From Neisseria canis (GTDB taxonomy: Bacteria; Pseudomonadota; Gammaproteobacteria; Burkholderiales; Neisseriaceae), in the NCBI RefSeq assembly GCF_900636765.1, contig NZ_LR134313.1, forward strand, positions 1,488,001-1,552,000: a DNA stretch of 64,000 bases, in the 5' to 3' direction. The position numbers were made by a program, and so were the translations under genes. Shown here piece by piece: positions 44,416 through 53,993 of this stretch; the first letter of the stretch is position 1, and each line of letters opens with the position of its first letter. The notes under the pieces are model-generated. The model had not been told where the DNA came from. It worked only from the letters and a program-made list of their open reading frames with translations, and did no database searches.

Positions 44416-46416
44416 GTGGGAAGCACCATGAAAAGCCTGTTAGTCTGGATAGCATTGGCAGTCGGCTTGATGATTGCCTTTAATGCTGTGGTAGGCAAAC
44501 AGGAAGAAAAAAAAGAAATTACATATTCGCAGTTTATCGAGCAGGTAAATAAGGGTGAGGTGGCCAGCGTCAATTTTGAAGGTTCCGTTTTTTCAGGCTA
44601 TCTGATTAAAGGCGAAAGAAGCGATAAAACCACATTCTTAACCAACGCCCCTTTGGATGACAATCTGGTAAAAACGCTGCTAGATAAAAAAGTGGCGTTG
44701 AAAGTAACACCGGAAGAAAAACCCAGTATTTTTACCAGTTTGCTGCTGAATATGCTGCCGATTCTGCTGCTGATCGGCGTGTGGATTTATTTCATGCGTA
44801 TGCAGGCCGGGGGCGGCGGTAAAGGCGGTGCTTTTTCTTTCGGCAAAAGCCGTGCCAAACTTTTGGATAAAGATTCCAACAAAGTAACTTTTGCCGACGT
44901 TGCGGGCTGTGACGAAGCCAAAGAAGAAGTTCAGGAAATCGTAGATTATCTGAAAGCGCCTAACCGCTACCAAAGCTTGGGCGGCCGTGTGCCACGCGGT
45001 ATTTTGCTGGCGGGCAGCCCGGGTACCGGTAAAACTTTGCTGGCGAAAGCCATTGCCGGCGAAGCAGGCGTGCCGTTTTTCAGCATTTCGGGTTCCGATT
45101 TTGTGGAAATGTTCGTCGGCGTAGGTGCCAGCCGCGTCCGCGATATGTTTGAACAAGCCAAGAAAAACGCGCCATGTATTATCTTTATTGACGAGATCGA
45201 TGCGGTCGGCCGCCAGCGCGGTGCCGGTTTGGGCGGCGGCAACGATGAGCGCGAGCAGACTTTAAACCAATTGTTGGTGGAAATGGATGGTTTTGAAAGC
45301 AATCAAACCGTGATTGTGATTGCTGCCACCAACCGCCCCGATGTGCTTGACCCTGCTTTGCAACGCCCAGGTCGTTTCGACCGTCAGGTTGTGGTTCCGC
45401 TGCCGGATATTCGCGGCCGGGAGCAGATTTTGAAAGTGCATGCCAAAAAAGTACCTTTGGATGCTTCGGTTGACTTGGTTTCGTTGGCGCGCGGTACACC
45501 CGGTTTTTCCGGTGCGGATCTTGCCAACTTGGTCAACGAAGCGGCGCTATTTGCCGGCCGTCGCAATAAAACCAAAGTGGATCAAAGCGACTTTGAAGAT
45601 GCCAAAGATAAAATCTACATGGGTCCGGAACGTCGCAGCATGGTAATGCACGAAGACGAAAAACGTGCAACCGCATACCATGAGTCCGGTCATGCGATTG
45701 TAGCGGAAAGCCTGCCCTTTACCGACCCCGTGCATAAAGTGACCATCATGCCCCGAGGCCGTGCATTAGGTTTGACTTGGCAGCTGCCGGAGCGCGACCG
45801 TATCAGCATGTATAAAGATCAGATGCTGAGCCAGATTTCGATTCTGTATGGCGGCCGTATCGCGGAAGATATTTTTGTCGGCCGTATTTCTACCGGTGCT
45901 TCCAATGACTTTGAGCGTGCAACACAAATTGCCCGTGAAATGGTAACCCGCTTTGGCATGAGCGAGAAAATGGGTGCGATGGTTTATGCGGAAAACGAAG
46001 GCGAAGTGTTCTTGGGACGAAGCATTACCCGTTCGCAACATATTTCTGAAAAAACCCAACAGGAAGTAGATGCCGAAGTACGCCGCATTTTGGATGAGCA
46101 GTATGCAGTGGCTTACAAAATTCTGGATGAAAACCGGGATAAGATGGAAACCATGTGTAAGGCTTTGATGGAATGGGAAACCATCGACCGTGATCAGGTT
46201 GTGGAAATTATGGAAGGCAAACAACCCAGTCCGCCAAAAGATTACAGTCACAATATCCGCAAAGATGACGAGCAGCCTGTTTTTGCTAAAGATGTTAAAG
46301 AACAGCAGGAAAGCGCCCAATCCAATCAGGCGGATGCTGAGAAAAAAGCAGATCATGATGTTGCTTATTCTGATGTGATTAAAAACGATGAGCAGAATCA
46401 TAACGACAAAGCTTAA
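44416..46416 (+). CDS. ftsH: ATP-dependent zinc metalloprotease FtsH
   Basis: FtsH is an inner-membrane AAA+ protease that degrades unassembled membrane proteins and regulators. The 666-residue chain has an N-terminal helix (about 6-24), a periplasmic domain (about 25-105), a second helix (about 107-127), the AAA module with Walker A GSPGTGKT (about 200-207; most homologues have GPPGTGKT), Walker [16 protein letters not shown] region [20 protein letters not shown], and the zinc protease motif HESGH. The GTG at 44416 has GGGAG upstream; ATG at 44428 (662 residues) is an equally plausible start. An acidic, Gln-rich C-terminal tail follows the protease domain. Confidence 0.95.
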   Translation: MGSTMKSLLVWIALAVGLMIAFNAVVGKQEEKKEITYSQFIEQVNKGEVASVNFEGSVFSGYLIKGERSDKTTFLTNAPLDDNLVKTLLDKKVALKVTPEEKPSIFTSLLLNMLPILLLIGVWIYFMRMQAGGGGKGGAFSFGKSRAKLLDKDSNKVTFADVAGCDEAKEEVQEIVDYLKAPNRYQSLGGRVPRGILLAGSPGTGKTLLAKAIAGEAGVPFFSISGSDFVEMFVGVGASRVRDMFEQAKKNAPCIIFIDEIDAVGRQRGAGLGGGNDEREQTLNQLLVEMDGFESNQTVIVIAATNRPDVLDPALQRPGRFDRQVVVPLPDIRGREQILKVHAKKVPLDASVDLVSLARGTPGFSGADLANLVNEAALFAGRRNKTKVDQSDFEDAKDKIYMGPERRSMVMHEDEKRATAYHESGHAIVAESLPFTDPVHKVTIMPRGRALGLTWQLPERDRISMYKDQMLSQISILYGGRIAEDIFVGRISTGASNDFERATQIAREMVTRFGMSEKMGAMVYAENEGEVFLGRSITRSQHISEKTQQEVDAEVRRILDEQYAVAYKILDENRDKMETMCKALMEWETIDRDQVVEIMEGKQPSPPKDYSHNIRKDDEQPVFAKDVKEQQESAQSNQADAEKKADHDVAYSDVIKNDEQNHNDKA

Positions 46417-46436
46417 CATGGGTTTGTTATCAACAA

Positions 46437-46467
46437 TGCCTGTCTGAAAAATGCTTTCAGACAGGCA
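46437..46467 (+). terminator. DUS-pair terminator of ftsH
   Basis: TGCCTGTCTGAA and TTCAGACAGGCA, perfect stem, 20 nt after ftsH, followed by TTTGTTTT. It separates ftsH from folP. Confidence 0.8.
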
Positions 46468-46528
46468 TTTGTTTTAGTCATGTGTTGTGAATCGGCTATA
46501 ATCCGTTTTTTCAAATGGGGCGACAAAT

Positions 46529-47386
46529 ATGACACAGTACATTTGGCAGGCAGGTCGTTTTCAGATTGATTTGTCTAAGCCGACAGTGATGGGCATCATC
46601 AATTTAACCCCGGATTCTTTTTCCGATGGCGGAAAATATTCCAAAAGCGTGGCTGATGCGCTGGCACATGCAGAGAAGCTTTTGTCGGAAGGTGCGCATA
46701 TTTTGGATGTTGGCGGCGAATCTACCCGCCCCGGCTCTGCTTATATTTCGCCGGAGGAAGAATGGTCGAGAGTTGAACTTGTTTTGGAGAAACTTGCAAG
46801 TTGGAATGTTCCGCTTAGTTTGGATACCCGCCGTGCAGAAATCATGCGTAAAGCGCTTGCAGCAGGCTATGCGGATATAATTAATGATGTTCAAGCTTTA
46901 GAAGACGAAGGAGCGGCGGATGTTCTTGCCCAATATCCTCATATCGGCATTTGTTTGATGCATATGCAGGGCATGCCGGAAACCATGCAGGATGATCCGC
47001 GTTATCAAGATGTGGTGGCGGAGGTAACGGATTATTTAAGGGCGAGGGTGGCTGCTTGTGTCCAAGCGGGTATTAACGAGAGCAGGATTGTGCTTGATCC
47101 GGGTTTTGGATTCGGAAAAACGCTGAAACATAATCTATTGCTGATGCAGCACTTAGATAAATTGGCTGAATCGTTAGGGCTGCCGTTATTGGTCGGGGTG
47201 TCGCGTAAGCGCATGATAGGCGAGTTGACCGGTGAACAGGAGCCGGATCGAAGAATTTATGGCAGCGTAGCAGCCGCATTGGCAGCTGTGTCGCGGGGCG
47301 CGAGAATTATTCGTGTGCATGATGTGAAGGCAACTGTGGATGCTTTGAATGTGTGGCGCGAATTAGGTGTGTTTCCGGCAAATTAA
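46529..47386 (+). CDS. folP: Dihydropteroate synthase
   Basis: A 285-residue TIM-barrel enzyme that condenses p-aminobenzoate with dihydropterin pyrophosphate in folate synthesis; it is the sulfonamide target. Landmarks: [44 protein letters not shown], and [14 protein letters not shown]. It sits between ftsH and glmM, as in E. coli. Confidence 0.96.
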   Translation: MTQYIWQAGRFQIDLSKPTVMGIINLTPDSFSDGGKYSKSVADALAHAEKLLSEGAHILDVGGESTRPGSAYISPEEEWSRVELVLEKLASWNVPLSLDTRRAEIMRKALAAGYADIINDVQALEDEGAADVLAQYPHIGICLMHMQGMPETMQDDPRYQDVVAEVTDYLRARVAACVQAGINESRIVLDPGFGFGKTLKHNLLLMQHLDKLAESLGLPLLVGVSRKRMIGELTGEQEPDRRIYGSVAAALAAVSRGARIIRVHDVKATVDALNVWRELGVFPAN

Positions 47387-47419
47387 CGGGCAACCGTTTG
47401 TAAGCAATAATTGCCTGTG

Positions 47420-47446
47420 AGCCTGTCTGAAAGATTCAGACAGGCA
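47420..47446 (+). terminator. DUS-pair terminator of folP (one mismatch)
   Basis: AGCCTGTCTGAA (11 of 12 to the DUS) and TTCAGACAGGCA form an 11-bp stem with a 3-nt loop, 33 nt after folP. Confidence 0.65.
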
Positions 47447-47536
47447 TGTGTAAGATAATGATCAACTTGAATTTAAAAACAGCGGTAAGGCTGTAATAAA
47501 ACAAACTCATTTATTCAATCTGGAGTGTCTTTTAAG

Positions 47537-48886
47537 ATGGCTAAAAAATATTTCGGCACGGACGGTGTGCGCGGTGAAGTAGGTCAATTTCCGATTACCC
47601 CTGAATTCGTTTTGAAGCTCGGTTATGCTGCCGGTCAGGTTTTGGTACAGCACGACAGCGAACAAAAGCCCACAGTCATCATCGGTAAAGACACGCGAAT
47701 TTCAGGCTATATGCTGGAAGCTGCTTTGGTGGCGGGCTTTACCGCGGCCGGTGTAAACGTGATTCAGACAGGCCCTCTTCCCACGCCCGGAATTGCTTAT
47801 TTAACCCGCGCCTTGCGCCTGTCGGCCGGTGTGATGATTTCCGCTTCGCATAATGTGTATTCCGATAACGGCATCAAATTTTTTGCCGAAGGCGGTGTGA
47901 AGCTGAGTGATGAAATCGAGCTGGAAATCGAAGCCAAACTGGATCAGGAAATGGTAACCATGCCTTCCGACCGTTTGGGCAGGGCGCGCCGCATTAATGG
48001 CGCGGATGACCGCTACATTGAGTTCTGCAAATCCACCTTCCCCAACCATTTGGATTTGCGCGGTCTGAAATTGGTGGTGGATACCGCCAACGGAGCGGGC
48101 TATCACGTTGCGCCGAAAGTGTTTCACGAATTGGGCGCAAAAGTGGTTACCATCGGTGACGAACCGAATGGCTACAATATCAACGAAAAATGCGGTGCGA
48201 CCCACACTAAAGCTCTGCAGGCGGCTGTGTTGCAAAATGATGCAGATTACGGCATCGCGCTGGACGGCGACGGCGACCGCCTGATGATGGTGGACAAAAA
48301 CGGCAAAGTTTACGACGGTGACAGCTTGATTTATGTCGTGGCCAAAGCGCGTGCAAAAGAAGGCGTGAAGATCGGCGGCGTGGTCGGAACGGTGATGACC
48401 AATATGGCAATGGAATTGGCTTTGCAGGAAAAAGGCGTTGCCTTTGCGCGGGCGAAAGTGGGTGACCGCTATGTGTTGGAGCAGCTGCACCAGCGCGGTT
48501 GGCTGATCGGCGGCGAAGCTTCCGGCCACATCCTCTGCATGGATAAACACAATACCGGCGACGGCATTATTTCTGCTTTACAGGTATTGGCGGCCATCCG
48601 TACGCTGAATCAGGATTTGGCAATCGCCTTAGACTGGCGCCCTTATCCGCAAACTATGATTAACGTGCGTATCGAAAAAGGGCAGGATTGGCAGAGCGCA
48701 TCTGCCGAGGTATTGGCTGAAGTGGAAAAAGAGCTGGAAGGCAAAGGCCGTGTTGTGTTGCGTGCGTCAGGCACCGAACCTGTGGTGCGCGTGATGGTGG
48801 AGGCCAAGCAATCCGATTGGGCGGAAGATAGTGCCAAGCGTATTGCCGCAGCCATTCAAAACCCGCCTGTAAAAGCGGGAAAATAA
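47537..48886 (+). CDS. glmM: Phosphoglucosamine mutase
   Basis: A 449-residue enzyme that converts glucosamine-6-phosphate to glucosamine-1-phosphate for UDP-GlcNAc and cell-wall synthesis. Landmarks: [13 protein letters not shown], active-site phosphoserine loop [13 protein letters not shown], metal-binding [12 protein letters not shown], sugar loop GGEASGHI and phosphate loop [13 protein letters not shown]. The start at 47537 (MAKKYFG) fits the family and has TGGAG 11 nt upstream; a GTG four codons earlier is less likely. Confidence 0.96.
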   Translation: MAKKYFGTDGVRGEVGQFPITPEFVLKLGYAAGQVLVQHDSEQKPTVIIGKDTRISGYMLEAALVAGFTAAGVNVIQTGPLPTPGIAYLTRALRLSAGVMISASHNVYSDNGIKFFAEGGVKLSDEIELEIEAKLDQEMVTMPSDRLGRARRINGADDRYIEFCKSTFPNHLDLRGLKLVVDTANGAGYHVAPKVFHELGAKVVTIGDEPNGYNINEKCGATHTKALQAAVLQNDADYGIALDGDGDRLMMVDKNGKVYDGDSLIYVVAKARAKEGVKIGGVVGTVMTNMAMELALQEKGVAFARAKVGDRYVLEQLHQRGWLIGGEASGHILCMDKHNTGDGIISALQVLAAIRTLNQDLAIALDWRPYPQTMINVRIEKGQDWQSASAEVLAEVEKELEGKGRVVLRASGTEPVVRVMVEAKQSDWAEDSAKRIAAAIQNPPVKAGK

Positions 48887-48907
48887 TCACGCTGCCGACG
48901 GAAAAAT

Positions 48908-48942
48908 AAGCCCCCGTCTGTTAGAATGGCAGGCGGGGGCTT
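48908..48942 (+). terminator. Intrinsic terminator of glmM
   Basis: AAGCCCCCG and CGGGGGCTT form a perfect 9-bp stem with a 17-nt loop, 22 nt after glmM. The T-run is short. Confidence 0.7.
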
Positions 48943-48997
48943 GAACGTAAGTTTCACAGCAATTTCAATCACGAATACAAACAAAGGAAGCAGGGCT

Positions 48998-49696
48998 ATG
49001 ATTTCTTTTGCCCTCTTAGAATCTTTTTTTACCCAATATGGCTATGCCGCTGTTTTTTTGGTGTTGATTGCCTGCGGCTTTGGTGTGCCGATTCCGGAAG
49101 ATGTTACTCTGGTAACAGGAGGGATTATCTCCGGTTTGGGTTATGCTAATGTGCATATCATGTTTTTGGTCGGTATGGCGGGCGTGTTGGTGGGTGATGG
49201 TTTGATGTTTATGGCCGGCAGAACTTACGGCGATAAAATATTGGGGTTCAAACCGGTCGCGCGCGTAATGACACCCAAGCGCTACGCACAGGTGCAAGAA
49301 AAGTTCGATAAATATGGCAATTGGGTGCTGTTTGTCGCCCGTTTTTTACCGGGCTTGCGTACGCCGATATTTATTACCGCAGGTATCAGCGGCAAAGTTT
49401 CATTTTCACGCTTTTTGATGATGGACGGCTTGGCGGCATTGATTTCGGTGCCGGTTTGGGTGTATTTGGGCGATTATGGTGCTTCCAACCGTGATTGGCT
49501 GATGGATAAAGTGCATCAGTTCCAATACGGCTTGTTTGTTTTAATCGGAATCGGTGCGGTGGTGTTGGGCTATTTCTGGTGGAAGAAGCGCCAACGTATA
49601 CGTTTTTATCACCGGAAATTGCGCGAGCTGCGCCAACAGCGACAAGCATTAAGGGCGGCGAAAAAAGTAGAAAAGCAAAGCCGAAAAGAAGTGTAA
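48998..49696 (+). CDS. DedA-family membrane protein
   Basis: A 232-residue inner-membrane protein of the DedA/VTT (SNARE-associated) family, several of which act as lipid scramblases/flippases, including undecaprenyl phosphate recycling. Landmarks: ACGFGVPIPEDVTLVTGG, GVLVGDGLMFMAGRTYG, FDKYGNWVLFVARFLPGLRTP with the conserved Arg, and four to five helices, then a basic C-terminal tail (about 200-232). The start at 48998 has an AAGGAAG ribosome site; 24 upstream codons are rejected. Confidence 0.88.
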   Translation: MISFALLESFFTQYGYAAVFLVLIACGFGVPIPEDVTLVTGGIISGLGYANVHIMFLVGMAGVLVGDGLMFMAGRTYGDKILGFKPVARVMTPKRYAQVQEKFDKYGNWVLFVARFLPGLRTPIFITAGISGKVSFSRFLMMDGLAALISVPVWVYLGDYGASNRDWLMDKVHQFQYGLFVLIGIGAVVLGYFWWKKRQRIRFYHRKLRELRQQRQALRAAKKVEKQSRKEV

Positions 49697-49715
49697 ACCG
49701 CATAAGGTTTTCAGA

Positions 49716-49754
49716 TGCCTGTCTGAAAGCCTTATTTCTATTTTCAGACAGGCA
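49716..49754 (+). terminator. DUS-pair terminator of the dedA gene
   Basis: TGCCTGTCTGAA (49716-49727) and TTCAGACAGGCA (49743-49754) with inner AAGCCTTATTT loop, 20 nt after the stop. Confidence 0.7.
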
Positions 49755-49855
49755 TAGCCGTATTGCTTAGAGAACCGTAATCAAAATACCGATATACCAT
49801 TAATCGGCGGTTGCCTGTGGCACAATATTTCCCGTTTCAAAGACATGTTAATACT

Positions 49856-50824
49856 ATGACTGAAAAAATCTATGGCGACGGCGCGTTCCGTCGCGAAGGG
49901 CTGACAGGCTCGACTATCGAAAACACTTATGCCGGTGCATTGTCATTTATGCGGCGGAACTATACGCGTAATTTGGAAGGCGTCGACGTGGTGGTATCGG
50001 GCGTGCCTTTGGATTTGGCCACCACTTTCCGCCCGGGTGCACGTTTGGGGCCGGCGGCCATCCGTGCGGCAAGCGTGCAGCTCGCAGAGCTGAATCTTTT
50101 CCCGTGGGGTTTTGATCCGTTTGACGATTTGGCGGTAATCGATTACGGAGACTGCTGGTTTGATGCGCACCAACCGTGGACAATACGGGAAACCATTGTT
50201 CAGCATGCGCGAGACATCATTCAAAACTCAAACGCCAAAATGCTTACTTTGGGCGGAGACCACTACATCACTTATCCGTTGCTGCAAGCACATGCCGAAA
50301 AATATGGCAAACCTTTGAGTTTGCTGCATTTTGATGCGCACTGTGATACTTGGCCCGACGATGCTGAAGACTCCTTAAATCACGGTACCATGTTTTATAA
50401 AGCTGTGAAAAACGGCTTAATCGACCCGAAAACTTCCGCGCAAGTCGGCATCCGCACTTGGAACAGTGATTTTATGGGCATGAATATGCTGTTTGCACCG
50501 TGGGTAAATGAAAACGGCATAGATGCTACCGTGCAGCGCATTTATGAAATTATCGGCAACCATCCCGTTTATTTAACTTTCGATATTGATTGTTTGGATC
50601 CGGCTTTTGCTCCGGGCACCGGAACGCCCGTGCCGGGCGGTTTGAATTCGCATACGGCTTTGGGCATCATCCGCAAACTCGGAGAACTGAATATTGTGGG
50701 GATGGACGTGGTGGAAGTGGCACCTTCCTACGATAATGCCGAAATCACGGCCATTGCCGCTGCACATGTGGCTGCCGATATGCTTTGCCTGATGCGCAAT
50801 AAAAAAGTAGCGGGGCAACGATAA
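49856..50824 (+). CDS. speB: Agmatinase-type ureohydrolase
   Basis: A 322-residue manganese ureohydrolase that releases urea from agmatine to give putrescine. Metal ligands are visible in LGGDHYITYPLL, HFDAHCDTW and TFDIDCLDPAFAPGTGTPVPGG; the C-terminal NIVGMDVVEVAPSYD is close to E. coli SpeB. ATG at 49856 is chosen; a TTG 15 codons upstream would extend it. It is followed at once by a DUS and then ansA, 33 nt on. Confidence 0.88.
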   Translation: MTEKIYGDGAFRREGLTGSTIENTYAGALSFMRRNYTRNLEGVDVVVSGVPLDLATTFRPGARLGPAAIRAASVQLAELNLFPWGFDPFDDLAVIDYGDCWFDAHQPWTIRETIVQHARDIIQNSNAKMLTLGGDHYITYPLLQAHAEKYGKPLSLLHFDAHCDTWPDDAEDSLNHGTMFYKAVKNGLIDPKTSAQVGIRTWNSDFMGMNMLFAPWVNENGIDATVQRIYEIIGNHPVYLTFDIDCLDPAFAPGTGTPVPGGLNSHTALGIIRKLGELNIVGMDVVEVAPSYDNAEITAIAAAHVAADMLCLMRNKKVAGQR

Positions 50825-50836
50825 TGCCTGTCTGAA
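50825..50836 (+). repeat. DUS (wad dialect) between speB and ansA
   Basis: TGCCTGTCTGAA starts at the base after the speB stop codon; unpaired. Confidence 0.85.
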
Positions 50837-50856
50837 AAAGTTGTGGTAGTAAATTG

Positions 50857-51840
50857 ATGAAGAAACATATTTTTGTGCTTTACACCGGCGGCACCATAGG
50901 CATGAGCGCCGGCAGCAAAGGGTTGGTTCCCGATGCGGCTTTAGCCGGCAAAGCGCTTGCACCGTTTGCCGCCCGTTGCGATTTTGATTGGCATATCTGC
51001 AATTCGTTGATTGATTCTTCCGCCGTTACCCTGAAAAACTGGCAGGATTGGTTGACTGTTTTGCAGGACAAAATTCCCCAGTATGACGGTGTGTTGGTGT
51101 TGCACGGCACGGATACCTTGGCTTATACCGCCAATATCTTTGCTTTGGCCTTAAAAGGCTTAAACAAGCCGGTTGTGCTCACCGGCTCCCAATGGCCTTA
51201 TGACAGCGAACACAGCGATGCGCCGCTTAACTTGGCCACGGCGGTGGCAGCATTGGAGCTGCCGGATATGAAAGACGTGGTGTTGGCGTTTAACGGCAAA
51301 CTGTTTCCGGCTGTAGGCAGCAGCAAAATCAGCACCGAATCGGCTGACGGGTTTGATAATGCGCATTTCGGCGTATTGGGCGTGTGGCATGAAGAAGCGG
51401 GATGGGGGCGCCTATGCCTGTCTGAAAAAACGGCAGAGCCTTTTGTTGTGCAGGCAATCGATGTGCAAGCCAATGTTGAATGTTATACATTGATTCCGGG
51501 CGTGATGGCCGATACCGCCGCACGCAATATTGCCGGCAATGCTGCCGATGCGGTGATACTGCAAACTTACGGGCACGGTAATGTGCCGGATAACCGAGCA
51601 CTGATTGAGGCCGTGCGTCATGTTACGCAACAAGGTAAATTGGTTTTGAATATCAGCCAAGTGCCCCAAGGATGCGCTGCGGCGGTGTATGCTCAAGGCA
51701 GCGCATTGCGGGAAGCAGGAGCGGTAAGCGGCGGCAAATGTAATCTGGAAACAGCGGTTGCGCTGCTCACTTTAGCCGCGGGTAAGCGCGCCGATATTCA
51801 ATGGCTTGAGTCTGAATTGCAGCGTTTGGGTTTGCGCTGA
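50857..51840 (+). CDS. ansA: Type I (cytoplasmic) asparaginase
   Basis: A 327-residue asparaginase that hydrolyses L-asparagine. The two catalytic Thr motifs are present: LYTGGTIGMSAGSKG near the N-terminus and LHGTDTLAYTA. There is no signal peptide, so it is the cytoplasmic AnsA type. An in-frame DUS (51415-51426) is read as CLSEK between the two domains. ATG at 50857 is chosen over the TTG one codon upstream. Confidence 0.92.
   Translation: MKKHIFVLYTGGTIGMSAGSKGLVPDAALAGKALAPFAARCDFDWHICNSLIDSSAVTLKNWQDWLTVLQDKIPQYDGVLVLHGTDTLAYTANIFALALKGLNKPVVLTGSQWPYDSEHSDAPLNLATAVAALELPDMKDVVLAFNGKLFPAVGSSKISTESADGFDNAHFGVLGVWHEEAGWGRLCLSEKTAEPFVVQAIDVQANVECYTLIPGVMADTAARNIAGNAADAVILQTYGHGNVPDNRALIEAVRHVTQQGKLVLNISQVPQGCAAAVYAQGSALREAGAVSGGKCNLETAVALLTLAAGKRADIQWLESELQRLGLR
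51415..51426 (+). repeat. DUS (wad dialect) inside ansA
   Basis: TGCCTGTCTGAA in frame, translated CLSE(K), the same peptide as the in-frame copy in ribD. Confidence 0.85.
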
Positions 51841-51995
51841 GTTTTCAAAACTCACGGGTTTAAAAGAATTTTATCTAGGCGAGCAGATGGCTAAATTCAA
51901 TCAAGTGCTTATGATGAGTATGAGCGATGGCTGTTTATTTTATTGATTTTGTCTGTAGCAAGTTAAGTTTCTTTTCTAGAAAGTGGAATAGAACA

Positions 51996-52024
51996 TGCCT
52001 GTCTGAATTTGGTTCAGACAGGCA
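51996..52024. terminator. DUS-pair terminator between ansA and lipoprotein gene
   Basis: TGCCTGTCTGAA and TTCAGACAGGCA with a 5-nt loop, 11 nt after the lipoprotein stop on the minus strand; also downstream of ansA (156 nt). Confidence 0.75.
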
Positions 52025-52035
52025 TTGTTTATGGG

Positions 52036-52512
52036 TTAATACTTTGCGCTGATCAGTTTGCCGTTTTGGTAAGTTTGCTGGTACATGATATTGCCATTGT
52101 AGGCGTAAATGGTTAATGTGCCGTCGAGAGGATGTGCGTTGAAGTCCAGCAATTGTTTGCGGGTTAACACCATAGGATCGCTGCGCTTTTTGGCATGGCC
52201 TTCGTAGAAATCCTGAACAATGTATTCATTGTCGTTGCGTTTGCTGATAAGTTGGCGGTAAAAGCCTCCTTTTACTGCAGCATCGCTGGTGTTACCTTTT
52301 GCATCAAAATGGGCAATGATTTGTTCTTCAATCACATTAATGCCGGAATCGGATTTTTTACCGGGAATGCCCACCGGAATGTTGACTGACGTTCCCAAGC
52401 CGACATGGGAACCGATGCGGCTTCCGATACCGAGATTAACAGACATGCCGGATGGCCCCGAGCTGCATGCGGCTAAGAAGGGAAGCAGTAAGAATGGAAT
52501 GTATGCTTTCAT
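52036..52512 (-). CDS. Putative lipoprotein, unknown function
   Basis: I do not recognise this 158-residue protein. It has a lipoprotein signal ending LAAC (Cys16), then a Gly/Ser-rich stretch with repeated turns (GIGSRIGSHVGLGTSVNIPVG) and a C-terminal domain ending in a YNGNIMYQQTYQNGKL-type beta hairpin. It is followed upstream by a TonB-C-like gene and a 62-residue membrane protein on the same strand, possibly an envelope cluster, though gaps of 129 and 149 nt separate them. Confidence 0.75.
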   Translation of the reverse strand: MKAYIPFLLLPFLAACSSGPSGMSVNLGIGSRIGSHVGLGTSVNIPVGIPGKKSDSGINVIEEQIIAHFDAKGNTSDAAVKGGFYRQLISKRNDNEYIVQDFYEGHAKKRSDPMVLTRKQLLDFNAHPLDGTLTIYAYNGNIMYQQTYQNGKLISAKY

Positions 52513-52641
52513 TGTTTATCTCTGTTTAATTAATGGTTTAAGTGAAAGTATAGCGGGATTTTGCATCTTCTGCGGCCTGAATATGTAAAAAATCCGACAG
52601 AGCGGGATAGTGTGCTTTGTCGGATTAATGAGGGTTGGCTG

Positions 52642-52953
52642 TTAGTAGCCGTATTTAATTTCTTTAATGGTGCTGAATGCACGCGCTTCGCCATTTTGTG
52701 AAACGGGCCGAAGCTGTTGGCGGGACATCCATTCTACCGCGGCTTCATCGATTTTTTTCGAACCGCTGCTGCGTGCAACTTTGATATTTTCAGTATAGCC
52801 ATCTGCTTTGATGGTTAAACGAAGAGCCAATTTGCCTTTAATCGGAGATTTGGCTTGACTGGCTTTTTCGTAGAATTTTACATCGCTAACGGCAGCTTGG
52901 GCAGTTCCAAACAACATGAAGCCTGTAAGCAGAGTAAAAAGGGCTTTTTTCAT
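52642..52953 (-). CDS. Secreted stand-alone TonB C-terminal-like protein
   Basis: A 103-residue protein with a cleavable signal peptide (MKKALFTLLTGFMLFGTAQA) directly followed by a domain of about 80 residues that matches the TonB C-terminal fold: KLALRLTIKADGYTENIKVA, RSSGSKKIDEAAVEWMSRQQ and an RPV motif. Normal TonB has a membrane anchor and a Pro-rich spacer, both absent. It could bind TonB boxes or peptidoglycan, or act in periplasmic assembly; its role is unknown. Confidence 0.75.
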   Translation of the reverse strand: MKKALFTLLTGFMLFGTAQAAVSDVKFYEKASQAKSPIKGKLALRLTIKADGYTENIKVARSSGSKKIDEAAVEWMSRQQLRPVSQNGEARAFSTIKEIKYGY

Positions 52954-53102
52954 ATGGGTATCTCTCTCTTGGTTTGAAGAAATTGTTATTGATTTATAAC
53001 GGCTATATTATAGATAGATAAAATCATTGCAGGTTAAAAAAAAACAAACGGTCAATATTTGGAATGAATATTAACCGTTGTGTTTGATTCAGAATGAAGA
53101 AT

Positions 53103-53291
53103 TTATTTGCTCATGCCCAATGTGGAGGCATTTTGCAGAGTTTGGCTCAACACTTCGCTGCTTGGGATGTTGATGGGATTGCTGTGGGTGGCCAATGATT
53201 GGGGATCCCCCATCAGGATAAGTGCCAATACGGCAATTTGCAGCAACAAACCGATAATCAGCGGCAAATAGGCTTCAATATGTTTCTTCAT
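53103..53291 (-). CDS. Small single-pass membrane protein, unknown
   Basis: A 62-residue protein with one strong predicted helix (YLPLIIGLLLQIAVLALILM, about 8-27) and a Ser/Thr/Asn-rich tail. An AAGGAAA ribosome site lies 6-7 nt before the ATG, supporting a real gene. No family recognised. Confidence 0.6.
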   Translation of the reverse strand: MKKHIEAYLPLIIGLLLQIAVLALILMGDPQSLATHSNPINIPSSEVLSQTLQNASTLGMSK

Positions 53292-53993
53292 AACGTTTTC
53301 CTTGAGTTTCGTAATGTTATTCGTAATGTAGTTTTATGTAATCTGGCTAAGCGGTTTTGATGCCGGTTAGCCAAAGTTTTTATGTTTTGTTGGATGTATT
53401 TTGTCTGGTTTTCGACTGAATAGCAATAGCGGTTTTGTCAAAATTTTTTTGATAAACGGTATCTTGCATGGAAATTCTCGATTGCTGGAAGCATGATGCT
53501 TGCCGCTAATGGTCAATAGGTGACAAATTCTGTCGCTTGTATTTGTCATTAAATAAATTGTTTTAAATAATTGTATATTAAACAATGTATTATTTTATAT
53601 TTTGAATAGATGTTTTAGGAGATTGGATGACGTTTTTTGTATGCCGGAAATAAAAAAATCCTTCAAAAAAAGTACCGATTATTTTAAATAATAGCCGTTT
53701 ATTTTGTATTGTTTTTGCAACATGATTGGGAAAATCATATTCAAAATTTATATAGATTGATCGGCTAATCATATGTGCAGCGCTTAGGTACCGAGAAAGT
53801 TCTTGTAGTATTCTAGTTGTATATTTGTAGAGCATCTGCATGGCATTGCAGGACATATCAAAATATGTTTCAAATTAAGCGGGTGTACTATATAAAGAAT
53901 TATTAAGCTCGGTTGTAGAAGAAGGTTAGGGCTTATGTTATAAAGAGAGTTTAAGCAGCAATTTTTGTGCTGTATTTGGTTTGAAGAGAATTT
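53292..53993. other. A+T-rich gap before dapF
   Basis: This 702-nt gap holds no gene I can support. Short minus-strand frames at 53367-53585 and 53590-53856 lack ribosome sites and recognisable composition. A hairpin TGGCTAA...TTAGCCA lies at 53343-53372, followed on the plus strand by AAAGTTTTT. A long run of T and weak direct repeats follow. dapF promoter sequences should lie near the right end. Confidence 0.5.

Noticed and set aside
53367..53856. Two short minus-strand frames in the gap before dapF
   Set aside because: No ribosome sites, A+T-driven composition and no recognisable domain.
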